From positions 1-51,763 of the forward strand of contig CAIYSR010000081.1 of assembly GCA_903928895.1 (NCBI GenBank): DNA of 51,763 nt. Reading direction: 5' to 3'. Positions 40,163 to 48,576 of the stretch are shown here, piece by piece. Position numbers and translations under genes: made by a program. Under the pieces are notes generated by a model. That model ran no database searches, was not told the DNA's origin, and saw nothing but the letters and a program-made list of their open reading frames with translations. The DNA comes from an uncultured Rhodospirillales bacterium (lineage in GTDB: Bacteria; Pseudomonadota; Alphaproteobacteria; Acetobacterales; Acetobacteraceae). Every line of letters begins with the position of its first letter. Position 1 is the stretch's first letter.

Positions 40163-40313
40163 CGCGCCCGCCGATGGCGCTGCGGTGTGCATCCAGAGTG
40201 GCTGACCGCCGGGCCGGTCTCTGGCTATCCGGGTGCTTGACGCGACTGCCGCAACCGCTGTCCACCGAACCGTGCCTGAAGCAATCCCGGCCCACCCTCC
40301 AACAGTGGAGCAA

Positions 40314-40368
40314 TGATACCAACCCACGCAAAGGCTGGAAGAGTCAGCCTTTGCGTGGGTTGGTATCA
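40314..40368. repeat. 24-bp perfect inverted repeat (hairpin)
   Basis: TGATACCAACCCACGCAAAG plus GCTG at 40314-40337 is matched perfectly by the complementary arm at 40345-40368, around the seven-base loop GAAGAGT. There is no T tract directly after. It may be a miniature mobile element, a remnant of IS ends, or a very strong terminator for the upstream oxidoreductase. Confidence 0.9.
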
Positions 40369-40369
40369 G

Positions 40370-40732
40370 TTACAATATGACCATTCCAAGCATGACAGAG
40401 ATCTGGTCTCGGAAATAATGAATGTGTATGCAAAATTTTGTGAAATATACAAATATCCAAAAGTGCAATGATGCCATCATGGCATGTTCCGAACATTTAT
40501 TAATAATTTAAATTTTAAATTAAGCATTATGCACGTAAATAATATTTTCCCAAATTTCTAAACCTCACGATCCGGAAATAATAGGATTTCAGGGGAGCAA
40601 AACACCCGTTTGTTCCCCGCTACGCACCACAAGATATCGCGCTAAACCGCAGAAATCGTTTGCATTTCGCCTTAGGTCTCCGAGGGGGTGGAGGTACTCG
40701 GAAAGGTCAATCGCGGCAGGTCAGGGCTTCGA
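40370..40732. other. AT-rich island (no gene)
   Basis: About 250 bp (40370-40620) are mainly A and T, with TTAATAATTTAAATTTTAAA and a small palindrome ATGCCAT-C-ATGGCAT near 40470, in sharp contrast with the surrounding DNA. No gene seen. It directly follows the 24-bp inverted repeat. Confidence 0.7.
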
Positions 40733-40852
40733 TCACTCGATCCCGAGAATGACGACCACGATCAAGCAGAGCAACGCGAGTTCGGTAAAGCCGGGTCCAC
40801 GTCCCCAGACCTGCGTCCGTTGAAGGCGCTCGCGATATGAGTAGGGGCGCAA
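40733..40852 (-). CDS. Possible small membrane protein
   Basis: A frame after the ABC permease ends with a basic stretch YRERLQRTQVWGRG and a single hydrophobic segment ELALLCLIVVVILGIE. From a TTG it is 39 residues. The frame has no good start, and the SD is not visible. It could equally be chance; listed because a positive-inside membrane helix sits right behind a transport operon. Confidence 0.2.
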   Translation of the reverse strand: MRPYSYRERLQRTQVWGRGPGFTELALLCLIVVVILGIE

Positions 40853-40902
40853 CGGACTTGACGGGGCCGAGGGCAGCGCCCCAGGCTCGTTTTCCTCCGC
40901 CG

Positions 40903-41706
40903 CTATCGTATCCCCGCGCGCATGAAGCTCTGCACGAACTGGCGTTGGAACAGCAGGAAGGCGACCAGCAGGGGCGCGCTCGTCATCAGGGTCGCAGCGG
41001 TGATAATGGACCAATCAATGCCTTGGTCGGTGGAGGCGAAGACCGAGAGGCCCACGGTGAGGGGGCGGGTGTTGACGGAGTTGGTGATGACGAGCGGCCA
41101 CAGGAAGTTGTTCCAGTGGTAGCTGACGCTGACCAGGCCGTAGGCGATGTAGGTGGGTTTGGCGAGCGGGACGTAGACCCGCCAGAGCCGTCCCATGAGG
41201 GTGCAGCCTTCCAGCCGGGCGGCGTCGTCCAGGGCCTGGGGGATCTGGCGGAAGGTCTGGCGCAGCAGGAAGATGCCGAAGGCGGAGCCGAGATAGGGCA
41301 GGGCGATGGAGAGGATGGTATCGACGAGACCGAGTTGGGCCATGGTGCGGTAGTTGCCGGTGAGCAGCACGTCCGGCATCACCATGAGCTGCACCAGGAC
41401 GACCGCAAATACGGTGTCGCGGCCGGGAAAGTCCAGCCGGGCGAAGGCAAACGCGGCCGGCGTGCAGACCAGGAACTGCGCGACCAGAATAAGGGTCACC
41501 AGCATCGTGGTGTTGATGAAGTAGCGGGCGAAGGGGGCGGCGTCCCAGGCGTGGCGGAAATTGTCGAGCGTGAGCGGCGCCATCAGGGTGAAGCTGGTGG
41601 CGAATTCGGCGGGGTGGAAGGCAGTCCAGACGGCGTAAAGCAGCGGCAGCACCCAAATGATGGCGAGCAGCCAGGCGCCGAGGATTTCCAGGAAGCGGGT
41701 ACTCAT
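40903..41706 (-). CDS. ABC transporter permease, carbohydrate type (second permease)
   Basis: 267 residues of the MalG/UgpE family with six hydrophobic segments. The EAA loop is present as DDAARLEGCTLMGRLWRVYVPLAKP, the site that contacts the ATPase. The start overlaps the stop of the first permease gene (ATGA at 41703-41706). With the other permease it should form the channel of the importer encoded at 40903-46265. The ending QRQFVQSFMRAGIR is typical (usually GLTAGAVKG-like). Confidence 0.93.
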   Translation of the reverse strand: MSTRFLEILGAWLLAIIWVLPLLYAVWTAFHPAEFATSFTLMAPLTLDNFRHAWDAAPFARYFINTTMLVTLILVAQFLVCTPAAFAFARLDFPGRDTVFAVVLVQLMVMPDVLLTGNYRTMAQLGLVDTILSIALPYLGSAFGIFLLRQTFRQIPQALDDAARLEGCTLMGRLWRVYVPLAKPTYIAYGLVSVSYHWNNFLWPLVITNSVNTRPLTVGLSVFASTDQGIDWSIITAATLMTSAPLLVAFLLFQRQFVQSFMRAGIR

Positions 41707-42572
41707 CGGTAGTGCACCCGCTTGCCGAGCACGCCGAACTGGAACCAGGCGAGCATCCCGAGCAGGAACAGCAGCACGACGGTAAGTGTCGCTGCCAGCG
41801 CGGTATCCCAGAAGCGGAATCCGGCCTGGTAGATGTAGTAGAGCAGCAAATTGGTGGCGTTGTCCGGCCCGCCATGGGTCATCACGACGACATGGTCGAC
41901 CAGCCGGAAGGCGTTGATCACCGCGTTGACCAGCACGAACAGCGTGGTTGGCATCAGCAGCGGCAGCGTGACGCGGCGGAAGAAGTTCCAACGTGAGGAA
42001 CCTTCCAGCGCCGCGCATTCCTTGAGGTCGGGCGGCATCGCCTGCAACGCGGCGAGGTAGAAGATCATGAAGAACCCGGCCTCCTTCCATACCGCCACTA
42101 CGATCATGGCGGGCAGGGCGGTGTCGCGGTCGCCGAGCCAGTTGTGCCGTCCGCCGCCGAAGACGCCGATGACGTGGTCGAACAGCCCGTAGTCCGGAGT
42201 GAAGAAGAACAGCCAGATATTGGCCACCGCGATCATCGGCAGCATCGTCGGCGTGAAATAGGCCATCCGGGCAAGCGCGCGGCCCGGGATGGCGGTGTTG
42301 ACGGCCAGCGCCATCACCAGCGCGAGGATGACGGAGGCCGGGATGGTCCACAGCGCGTAGATCGCGTTGTTGCGCAGCGCGATCCAGAACACCGGATCAT
42401 CCAGCAGGTCGAGATAGTTCTCCAAGCCGACGAAGCGCGGCGGGCGGCTGCCCTTGGGCGTGGCGTAGAAGCTGTCGAGCAGCGTCGTTGCCGCCGGCCA
42501 GTGGGTAAATGCCACCAGCAGCAGCAACGCCGGCAGGATCAGCAGCCAGCCCTGGACCGTCTCCCGCCGCAC
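41703..42572 (-). CDS. ABC transporter permease, carbohydrate type (first permease)
   Basis: 289 residues of the MalF/UgpA family with six membrane segments (first: GWLLILPALLLLVAFTHWP). The EAA loop is seen in DLKECAALEGSSRWNFFRRVTLPLLMPT. It pairs with the downstream permease. GTG at 42570-42572 is the likely start, 6 bp after the stop of the upstream binding protein. No N-terminal extension is present, unlike MalF of Escherichia coli. Confidence 0.92.
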   Translation of the reverse strand: MRRETVQGWLLILPALLLLVAFTHWPAATTLLDSFYATPKGSRPPRFVGLENYLDLLDDPVFWIALRNNAIYALWTIPASVILALVMALAVNTAIPGRALARMAYFTPTMLPMIAVANIWLFFFTPDYGLFDHVIGVFGGGRHNWLGDRDTALPAMIVVAVWKEAGFFMIFYLAALQAMPPDLKECAALEGSSRWNFFRRVTLPLLMPTTLFVLVNAVINAFRLVDHVVVMTHGGPDNATNLLLYYIYQAGFRFWDTALAATLTVVLLFLLGMLAWFQFGVLGKRVHYR

Positions 42573-42578
42573 CCGCGA

Positions 42579-43865
42579 TCAGGCCTTCTTGTACGGCTTG
42601 AGGATCCGGTCGGCCTCGGCCTGGGTATCCGCCATCGCCTGCGCCGGGGTTTTCGCGCCGTTGAGGCAGGCCTGCACGTTGTTGGTCAGCGCGGCATAGA
42701 CCTTCTGGTTCTCGAAGGTGGAGAGCTCGCCCACCGCCACCGGCAGGAAACCACGGGCGACATCGGCGGCGGGGAAGCCGGCGATGTAGTCCTTCAGGAC
42801 CTTGGTCTCATAGGCCTCGGGACGCGTGGCGATGTAGCCAGTGCGCATCGACCAGTTGGCGGCGCGCTCGGGTTCGGCGAGGAACCGGGCGAAGGCCAGT
42901 GCGGCCTTGCGCTCGGCCGCGTTGGCGTTCTTGAAGAAATAGATGTTGCCGCCGCCGACGACGGTGCGCGGGCCGTCCTTGCCCGGCAGACCGGCGATGC
43001 CGAAGGGGAATTTCGCGTTGGTCTTCAGGTTGGTGAGGTTGCCCGTCGTGTGCTGGATGATGGCGGCGTTGCCTTCCAGGAAGTCGGGCGAAAGCTGGCC
43101 CCAGTTGGACACACCCTCGGGGGCGGCGCCTGCGCTGGCCAGGCCGCGCCAGAAGGCGAGCGCCTCGATCGCCTTGGGGTGGTTGAAGTAGGTCTCGGTG
43201 CCGGCCTCGTTCATCAGCTGGTGCATCACCTGGTTGGCGAGGCCGCCGAAGGTCCATTGCGCGTTGCCGGTATCGGCCGCCATCTTGACGCCCCAGCGGG
43301 TGACGCGCCCGGCGGCGTCCTTGCGGGTGAGCTTCACCGCGGCGGCCTGGAGCTCGGCCCAGGTGCGCGGGAACTTCTCGGGATCGAGCCCGGCCTCGGC
43401 GAAGGCAGATTTGTTGTAGTACATCACCGAGGTCGAGCGCTGGAACGGCACGCTCCAGAGCTTGCCGTCAGCGCGGCTGTTGGCGAGGAAGGCAGGGTAG
43501 AAGCCCGCCATCCATTTCTCACCCTCGGCATCGAGGCCGACATCGGGCAGGCTCGCGAGGATGTCGAGGTCCTGCAACGAATGCATCTCGGCCGCCAGCA
43601 GCACCGCCAGATGCGGCCCGTTGCCGCCCTTGATCGCGGTGACGGCCTTGGTCAGCGTCTCGCCATAGTTTCCGGCATAGACCGGCGCCACCTCGACGCC
43701 GGTTTTGGCCTGGAACTCCTTGCAGTAGCCATCGAAGATGGCTGGGATCGGGCCACCGACGGCGATCGGGTAATAGAACGAGAGCTTCATCGCCTGCGCC
43801 CGCACGACGGCGGGGGCGGCAAGGCTCGCCGCGGAGGCGGCGAGCAGGGTACGACGACGGATCAT
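42579..43865 (-). CDS. ABC extracellular solute-binding protein 1
   Basis: 428 residues. Signal peptide with an RRRTLL start and AAPAVVRA end suggests Tat or Sec export. The mature chain is a UgpB/MalE-like binding protein: LSFYYPIAVGGPIPAIFDGYCKEFQAKTGVEV, KLWSVPFQRSTSVMYYNKSAF, ERAANWSMRTGYIATR. GGAG is 9 nt before this ATG; another ATG 6 bases upstream is too close to it. It is the second of two related binding-protein genes in one operon; roughly half the residues match by eye. The FYxPxxVGGP start is seen in both. Confidence 0.9.
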   Translation of the reverse strand: MIRRRTLLAASAASLAAPAVVRAQAMKLSFYYPIAVGGPIPAIFDGYCKEFQAKTGVEVAPVYAGNYGETLTKAVTAIKGGNGPHLAVLLAAEMHSLQDLDILASLPDVGLDAEGEKWMAGFYPAFLANSRADGKLWSVPFQRSTSVMYYNKSAFAEAGLDPEKFPRTWAELQAAAVKLTRKDAAGRVTRWGVKMAADTGNAQWTFGGLANQVMHQLMNEAGTETYFNHPKAIEALAFWRGLASAGAAPEGVSNWGQLSPDFLEGNAAIIQHTTGNLTNLKTNAKFPFGIAGLPGKDGPRTVVGGGNIYFFKNANAAERKAALAFARFLAEPERAANWSMRTGYIATRPEAYETKVLKDYIAGFPAADVARGFLPVAVGELSTFENQKVYAALTNNVQACLNGAKTPAQAMADTQAEADRILKPYKKA

Positions 43866-43880
43866 GATCATGGTCTCCGG

Positions 43881-45176
43881 TTAGGCCTTCTGGAACGGCT
43901 TGAGCAGCTTGGTGGCCGCGGTTTGGGCGTCGTCGAGCGCCTGCTTCGGCTGCTTGCGGCCGAGCAGCACTGCCTGCAGCTCGTCGGTCAGCGCCTGGGC
44001 GACCCGCTGGTTGTCATGGGTCGAGAGTTCCGGCACTGCGAACGGCAGCTGATCGCGGGCCACGGCGGCCTGCGGGAAGCCGGCGACATAGTCCTTCATC
44101 TCCTGGGTTTCCCACGCATCGGCGCGCGGGGCGACATAGCCGGTCGCCATGCTCCAGTTGGCCGCCCGCTCTGGTGTGGTCACCCAGGTCAGGAACGTCA
44201 TGCACGCCGCCTGCTGCGCCGGGGTGTTGTTCTTGAAGACGTAGAAATTGCCGCCCCCGGTCGGGCTGCCCCGCCGTTTGTGCGCCGGCAACATCGAGAC
44301 GCCGAACGGGAACTTGGCGCTGTTCTTGATGTTGGTCAGGTTGCCCGTGGTATGCCAGATCATTGCCACCTTGCCCTCGATGAAGTCGCGCGGGCCGGTG
44401 CCCCAGGCCGAGATGCCTTGCGGGTGGGACTTGTACTTGTTCATCAGGTCGAGCCAGAACTGCAACCCGTCCACGGCGCCGGGGCTGTTGAAGGTTACCT
44501 TGCGGCCATTGTCGCTGGCCAGTTCGACGCCGGCCTGCGCCGCCATCGCCTGATAGAGCCAGTAGGTGAAGCCGTCGCCGGGGATTTCGATGCCCCAGCT
44601 GGTGACGCGGTCACCCTCGCGCTTGATGGTCTTGGCGGTCCACTCGCCGGTCTCTTCCCAGGTCGCCGGCGGTTTCTCGGGGTCGAGCCCGGCGGCCTTG
44701 AAGAGGTCCTTGTTCCAGTAGGCGACGATGGTCGACCGCTGGAACGGCACACCCCAGATGCGCCCGTCGATGGTCGCGTTGCCGAGGAAGGCGGGGTAGA
44801 ACTGCTTGAGCCAGGTCTTGTGCGCGTCAAGCTCGTCGAGCGGCACGATCAGCTCCTCGTCGACCAGCGTATAGGCGTCGACCGCCAGCAGCAGCGCCAT
44901 CTGCGGCCCCTGCTTGGCCTTGGTCGCGGTCACCGCCTTGGTCAGGGTGTCGACATAGGAGCCGGCATAGACCGGTTTCACCTTGATATAGGGATACGCC
45001 TTCATGAAGTCGGCGGCGTAGCCGTCGATGATCTTGGTGATGGGCCCGCCGACGGCGACGGGAAAGTAGAACTCGATCTCGGTGACGCCCTGCGCGTTGA
45101 CGATGGCGGGTGCGGCCAGCGGGAGTGTCGCGGCGCCGGCCAGCACGGCGCGGCGGGTGGCTTTGAATGAGCTCAT
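43881..45176 (-). CDS. ABC extracellular solute-binding protein 2
   Basis: 431 residues with a signal peptide (SSFKATRRAVLAGAATLPLAAPAIVNAQ). The mature chain has IEFYFPVAVGGPITKIIDGYAADFMKAYP, RIWGVPFQRSTIVAYWNKDLF, and ERAANWSMATGYVAPR, close to the other binding protein in the operon. The pattern matches the glycerol-3-phosphate binding protein UgpB family. It lies 15 bp after the ATPase gene and 15 bp before binding protein 1, so both are expressed together. The pair may have different ligands or affinities. Confidence 0.9.
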   Translation of the reverse strand: MSSFKATRRAVLAGAATLPLAAPAIVNAQGVTEIEFYFPVAVGGPITKIIDGYAADFMKAYPYIKVKPVYAGSYVDTLTKAVTATKAKQGPQMALLLAVDAYTLVDEELIVPLDELDAHKTWLKQFYPAFLGNATIDGRIWGVPFQRSTIVAYWNKDLFKAAGLDPEKPPATWEETGEWTAKTIKREGDRVTSWGIEIPGDGFTYWLYQAMAAQAGVELASDNGRKVTFNSPGAVDGLQFWLDLMNKYKSHPQGISAWGTGPRDFIEGKVAMIWHTTGNLTNIKNSAKFPFGVSMLPAHKRRGSPTGGGNFYVFKNNTPAQQAACMTFLTWVTTPERAANWSMATGYVAPRADAWETQEMKDYVAGFPQAAVARDQLPFAVPELSTHDNQRVAQALTDELQAVLLGRKQPKQALDDAQTAATKLLKPFQKA

Positions 45177-45191
45177 GGGTCCCTCGTTGCT

Positions 45192-46265
45192 TTAGACAGT
45201 GGAAACGCGCCGGCCCGTGCCGGCGTCGAACAGATGCAGATCGGCACGGTCGAATTCGAACTTTACCGCGGCGTTATCGGCCAGGCCGACGCGGCCGGGC
45301 AGGCGGGCGAGCAAAGTCTGGCCATCGGCCACGGTGCAGGCGACGACGGTGTCGGCGCCGAGGTATTCGCCGTGGGTGACCCGGGCGGCGATTCCGGTGG
45401 CGGCGAGTCGCAACGCCTCGGGACGAATGCCGGCGACGAGGCCGGCGCGCGCTGGGCCCAGCACCGGACCAACGCTGCCGTCGATCACGCCGGATTCTGA
45501 GAGCTTCAACAGGTTCATCGGCGGGGTGCCGATGAAGCTGGCTGCGAACGTGGTGGCCGGCGCGGCGTAGACCTCGGCCGGCGGAGCATCCTGCTCGATA
45601 TGGCCGTCGCGGAGCAGCACCACCTGGTCGGCCATGCCCATCGCCTCGGTCTGGTCGTGCGTCACATAGAGCATTGTGATGCCGAGGCGGCGCTGTAGCG
45701 CCAGGATTTCGCGGCGCATATCGGCGCGCAACTGGGCGTCGAGGTTGGAGAGCGGCTCGTCCATCAGACACACCGGCGCCTCGGCGACGATAGCGCGGCC
45801 GAGGGCGACGCGCTGCTGCTGGCCGCCCGAAAGCTGCCCGGGGCGGCGGGCGAGGAGATGGCCGATGCCGAGGATTTCAACGGCTCGATCGAGCCGTCGC
45901 GCGCGGTCGGCCTTGGGCACGCTGCGCGCCTTCAGGCCGAAGACGATGTTCTCGGCGACATTGAGATGCGGAAACAGCGCGTAGGACTGGAACACCATGG
46001 CCACCCCGCGCGCCGCCGGGGGCAGGGCGGTCACGTCCCGCCCGCCGATCTCGATCACCCCGCCGCTCGCCTGCTCCAGGCCGGCGACAATGCGCAGGCA
46101 GGTGGTCTTGCCGCAGCCGGACGGGCCGAGCAGCACGCAGAACGTGCCGGCCTTCACCTCGAGCGAGACGCCATCGAGCGCCGCCACGCTGCCCCAGTGG
46201 CGCGAGACACCATGCAGGCGCACGGCAGCCCCGCCAGGCACCCCGGCTGGCAATGGTTCCATCAT
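45192..46265 (-). CDS. ABC transporter ATP-binding protein (MalK/UgpC family)
   Basis: 357 residues. Walker A GPSGCGKTT (about 50), Q-loop VFQSYALFPH, signature LSGGQQQRVALGRA, Walker B PVCLMDEPLSNLD and H-loop VTHDQTEAM are all intact. The C-terminal 110 residues form the OB-type regulatory domain of the MalK/UgpC group (VAGIRPEALRL). It is the first gene of the importer operon, divergent from coaE. ATG at 46265 is chosen; GTG two codons upstream with GGAGGAG 10 bases before it is an alternative start. It would power uptake for the two permeases at 40903-42572. Confidence 0.94.
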   Translation of the reverse strand: MMEPLPAGVPGGAAVRLHGVSRHWGSVAALDGVSLEVKAGTFCVLLGPSGCGKTTCLRIVAGLEQASGGVIEIGGRDVTALPPAARGVAMVFQSYALFPHLNVAENIVFGLKARSVPKADRARRLDRAVEILGIGHLLARRPGQLSGGQQQRVALGRAIVAEAPVCLMDEPLSNLDAQLRADMRREILALQRRLGITMLYVTHDQTEAMGMADQVVLLRDGHIEQDAPPAEVYAAPATTFAASFIGTPPMNLLKLSESGVIDGSVGPVLGPARAGLVAGIRPEALRLAATGIAARVTHGEYLGADTVVACTVADGQTLLARLPGRVGLADNAAVKFEFDRADLHLFDAGTGRRVSTV

Positions 46266-46384
46266 GGTCACGCGATATGTTCTCCTCCCCGTCCCATAGC
46301 TTTGCACGAGGCCAATGGCATGTGACAGTTCCATGGAGGCGCTGTCCATGGCGCCGGAAGGTTTCGGCGCGCGGAGGGCTGAGG

Positions 46385-46972
46385 GTGAGAGTGATCGGAC
46401 TGACCGGTGGGATCGGCATGGGCAAATCCACCGCCGCCGCATTCTTCCGCCGCGCGCGCATCCCGGTGTTTGATGCCGATGCCACCGTGCACGCGCTCCA
46501 GGCCCCGGGCGGCGCGGCGCTCAGACCGATCGAGGCCGCCTTCCCGGGGACCGTGGTGAACGGCGCGCTCGACCGCGCTGCATTGCGCGCCGCGGTCCTC
46601 GGCCAGCCCCAGGCCCTGAAGCGACTCGAAGGCATCATCCACCCCATGGTGCGCGACGCTGAACTCGGCTTCCTCGCCGCGGCCCGCCGCGCCGGCCGAC
46701 GTGTCGCCGTGCTCGACATCCCGTTGCTGCTGGAGACCGCGCGCCGCCGACACGTCGACACCATCCTCGTCGTCTCCGCCCCGCGTGACGTTCAGATCCA
46801 TCGCGTCGGCCTGCGCGGCCGCATGGACCGTGCCCAGATCGAGGCCGTCATCGCCCGCCAGATGCCGGACCGCGAGAAGCGCCGTCATGCCGATCTGGTG
46901 GTGAAAACCGGCCTCTCTCGCTTCCATGCCTTGCGCATCCTGCGCCGTTTCCTGCACAGCATAACGCCATGA
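46385..46972 (+). CDS. coaE: Dephospho-CoA kinase
   Basis: 195 residues. P-loop GLTGGIGMGKST at the N-terminus, FDADATVHAL, HPMVRDAELGFL and DIPLLLETARRRHVDTILVVSAP are typical. It phosphorylates dephospho-CoA in the last step of CoA synthesis. The GTG at 46385 gives MRVIGLTGG; a second GTG at 46391 is also possible. The stop overlaps the dnaQ start by 4 bp (ATGA), an order common in alphaproteobacteria. Confidence 0.94.
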   Translation: MRVIGLTGGIGMGKSTAAAFFRRARIPVFDADATVHALQAPGGAALRPIEAAFPGTVVNGALDRAALRAAVLGQPQALKRLEGIIHPMVRDAELGFLAAARRAGRRVAVLDIPLLLETARRRHVDTILVVSAPRDVQIHRVGLRGRMDRAQIEAVIARQMPDREKRRHADLVVKTGLSRFHALRILRRFLHSITP

Positions 46973-47646
46973 CCCGTTCCATCCTGTTCGACACCGAGAC
47001 CACCGGGCTCGACCCCCTCACCGGCGACCGCATCATCGAGATCGCATGCCTGGAACTCGACAATGATCTGCCCACCGGCGTCAGCTTCCATCGCCTGATC
47101 CACCCCAATCGCGACATCCCCGAGGAGGCCAGCCGCATCCACGGCATCCGGCTCGAAAACCTGCGCGACGCCCCCCGCTTTGAGGCCGTGGTCGACGATC
47201 TGCTCGAATTCCTCGGCGATGGTCCGTTGGTTGCGCACAATGCGCCGTTCGATTTCGGCTTCCTCAATGCCGAGCTGGCCCGCCTCGGCCGCCCCAGCCT
47301 CGCCCGCGCGCGCATGGTCGACACCCTGGCGATGGCCAAGCAACGCTTTCCCGGCATGCCCAACAGCCTCGATGCGCTGTGCCGCCGCTTCGGTATCGAC
47401 CTGTCCGAACGTACCAGCCACAACGCGCTGCTCGACTGCAAACTCCTCGTCGAGGTCTATATCGAGCTCACCGGCGGCCGCCAGCGCGGCTTGTCGCTGG
47501 CCACCGACGACCAAAGCGCGATGCAGATCGCCACCTACAGCTCCGACGGGCCGCGCACGGTGCGTCCCGTGGTGCCGAGCGAAGCCGAATGCGCGGCCCA
47601 CGCCGCCTTCGTCGCCAAGCTCAAGGACCCTGTCTGGAACGCCTGA
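46969..47646 (+). CDS. dnaQ: DNA polymerase III epsilon subunit (proofreading exonuclease)
   Basis: 225 residues. The DEDDh exonuclease motifs are ExoI LFDTETTGLDP, ExoII VAHNAPFDFGFLNAEL and ExoIII RTSHNALLDCKLLVEVYIEL with the catalytic His and Asp. The C-terminal 50 residues are not related to Exo motifs and may hold the binding site for the alpha subunit. Its start overlaps coaE, so the two are co-translated. Confidence 0.95.
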   Translation: MTRSILFDTETTGLDPLTGDRIIEIACLELDNDLPTGVSFHRLIHPNRDIPEEASRIHGIRLENLRDAPRFEAVVDDLLEFLGDGPLVAHNAPFDFGFLNAELARLGRPSLARARMVDTLAMAKQRFPGMPNSLDALCRRFGIDLSERTSHNALLDCKLLVEVYIELTGGRQRGLSLATDDQSAMQIATYSSDGPRTVRPVVPSEAECAAHAAFVAKLKDPVWNA

Positions 47647-47668
47647 CCCCTCACCCAGGATATCGCCG

Positions 47669-48064
47669 ATGCCCCTGCTCGACAGCCTGCAAGCCAAGCT
47701 GCCCGACTACCCCCGCGCCCTCGGCATCGTCTACACCGAGGCCGGAGCCGACCGGCTGGTGGCCGAAATCATTGTGCGGCCCGAAATGTCGAACGGCAGC
47801 AACACCATCCATGGCGGCGCGCTGATGACCTTCGCCGACACGCTCGGCGCGGTGGCCACCATCATCAACATCCCTCGTGAGAAAAACACCACGACGCTCG
47901 AGAGCAAGACCAATTTCATCGGCCGCGCCCCCGTCGGCACCCGGCTGATCGGCACCGCCACGCCGCTGCATCGCGGCCGCACCACGCAGATCTGGGAAAC
48001 CCTCATCCGCACCGAGGACGGCAAGCTGGTGGCGAAAGTCACCCAGACCCAGCTTGTCCTTTAG
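47669..48064 (+). CDS. PaaI-family hotdog-fold thioesterase
   Basis: 131 residues with the hotdog fold. The characteristic NTIHGGALMTFADTLGAVATI segment carries the usual HGG and acidic residue, and KTNFIGRAPVGTRLIGTATPLHRGRTTQIWETLIR follows. It hydrolyses acyl-CoA thioesters such as those of aromatic or short-chain acids. It lies 22 bp after dnaQ and its stop overlaps that of the phasin gene by four bases, tail to tail. Confidence 0.9.
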   Translation: MPLLDSLQAKLPDYPRALGIVYTEAGADRLVAEIIVRPEMSNGSNTIHGGALMTFADTLGAVATIINIPREKNTTTLESKTNFIGRAPVGTRLIGTATPLHRGRTTQIWETLIRTEDGKLVAKVTQTQLVL

Positions 48065-48543
48065 GGTTTTACGCCGGCCTGGGCGGCGAGCGCCTTCATC
48101 TCCTCCATTGCCTCGATGAAGCGCTGGTTGAGCTGATCCACCGCCTCGCCGTTGGCGCGCTGGATCAGGTCCGACATCTCCTTGGTGTTGGATACCGCCC
48201 GCTCATAGGCGCGTTTGAGGAGATCCGCCTGGGTCGCCGCCTTGTCCTGAGGGGCCTCGGCCGCGGACAGCGCCCGCATCGTCTCGCCGAGTTCCGTCAT
48301 GGTCTGCTGCATGATCTCCATGTGCCGCTTGGCGACGGTCTGCGCGCCTTCCAGGGCAATTCGGTTGGCGGCCGAGAGCGCATCCATGTTGCGCTTCTGC
48401 ACCGCCAGCAGGGCCTCCAGGTTCGGCGCCGCGGGGAATTTCATGGAGGCGAACATCCGGCTGAATTCCTCGCCTGCCTGCCGCGCCTGATCCATCGCCG
48501 AGGCGAACGGAGCCGTTGCCGATTTTCCGCTATCACTCGCCAT
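48061..48543 (-). CDS. Phasin family protein
   Basis: 160 residues, helical, Ala/Gln/Met-rich, with no signal peptide. FSRMFASMKFPAAPNLEALLAVQKRNMDALSAANRIALEGAQTVAKRHMEIMQQTM is the typical phasin (Phasin_2) pattern. Phasins coat polyhydroxyalkanoate granules and control their size. No PHA synthase is nearby. It is convergent with the thioesterase gene. Confidence 0.92.
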   Translation of the reverse strand: MASDSGKSATAPFASAMDQARQAGEEFSRMFASMKFPAAPNLEALLAVQKRNMDALSAANRIALEGAQTVAKRHMEIMQQTMTELGETMRALSAAEAPQDKAATQADLLKRAYERAVSNTKEMSDLIQRANGEAVDQLNQRFIEAMEEMKALAAQAGVKP

Positions 48544-48576
48544 GGCTTCCTCCTGTATGGGGAAGCCGAGCCTACG

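Noticed and set aside
38432-40327. 631-residue minus-strand frame
   Set aside because: Antisense to the GMC oxidoreductase, which has complete FAD and GMC motifs.
40500-40540. dif-like sequence in the AT-rich island (CGTGCATAATGC)
   Set aside because: Only one half-site resembles the XerC arm; the XerD half does not match.
42144-45170. 1,008-residue plus-strand frame
   Set aside because: It is the antisense of the permease and binding-protein genes, rich in Arg, His and Gly, without any domain.
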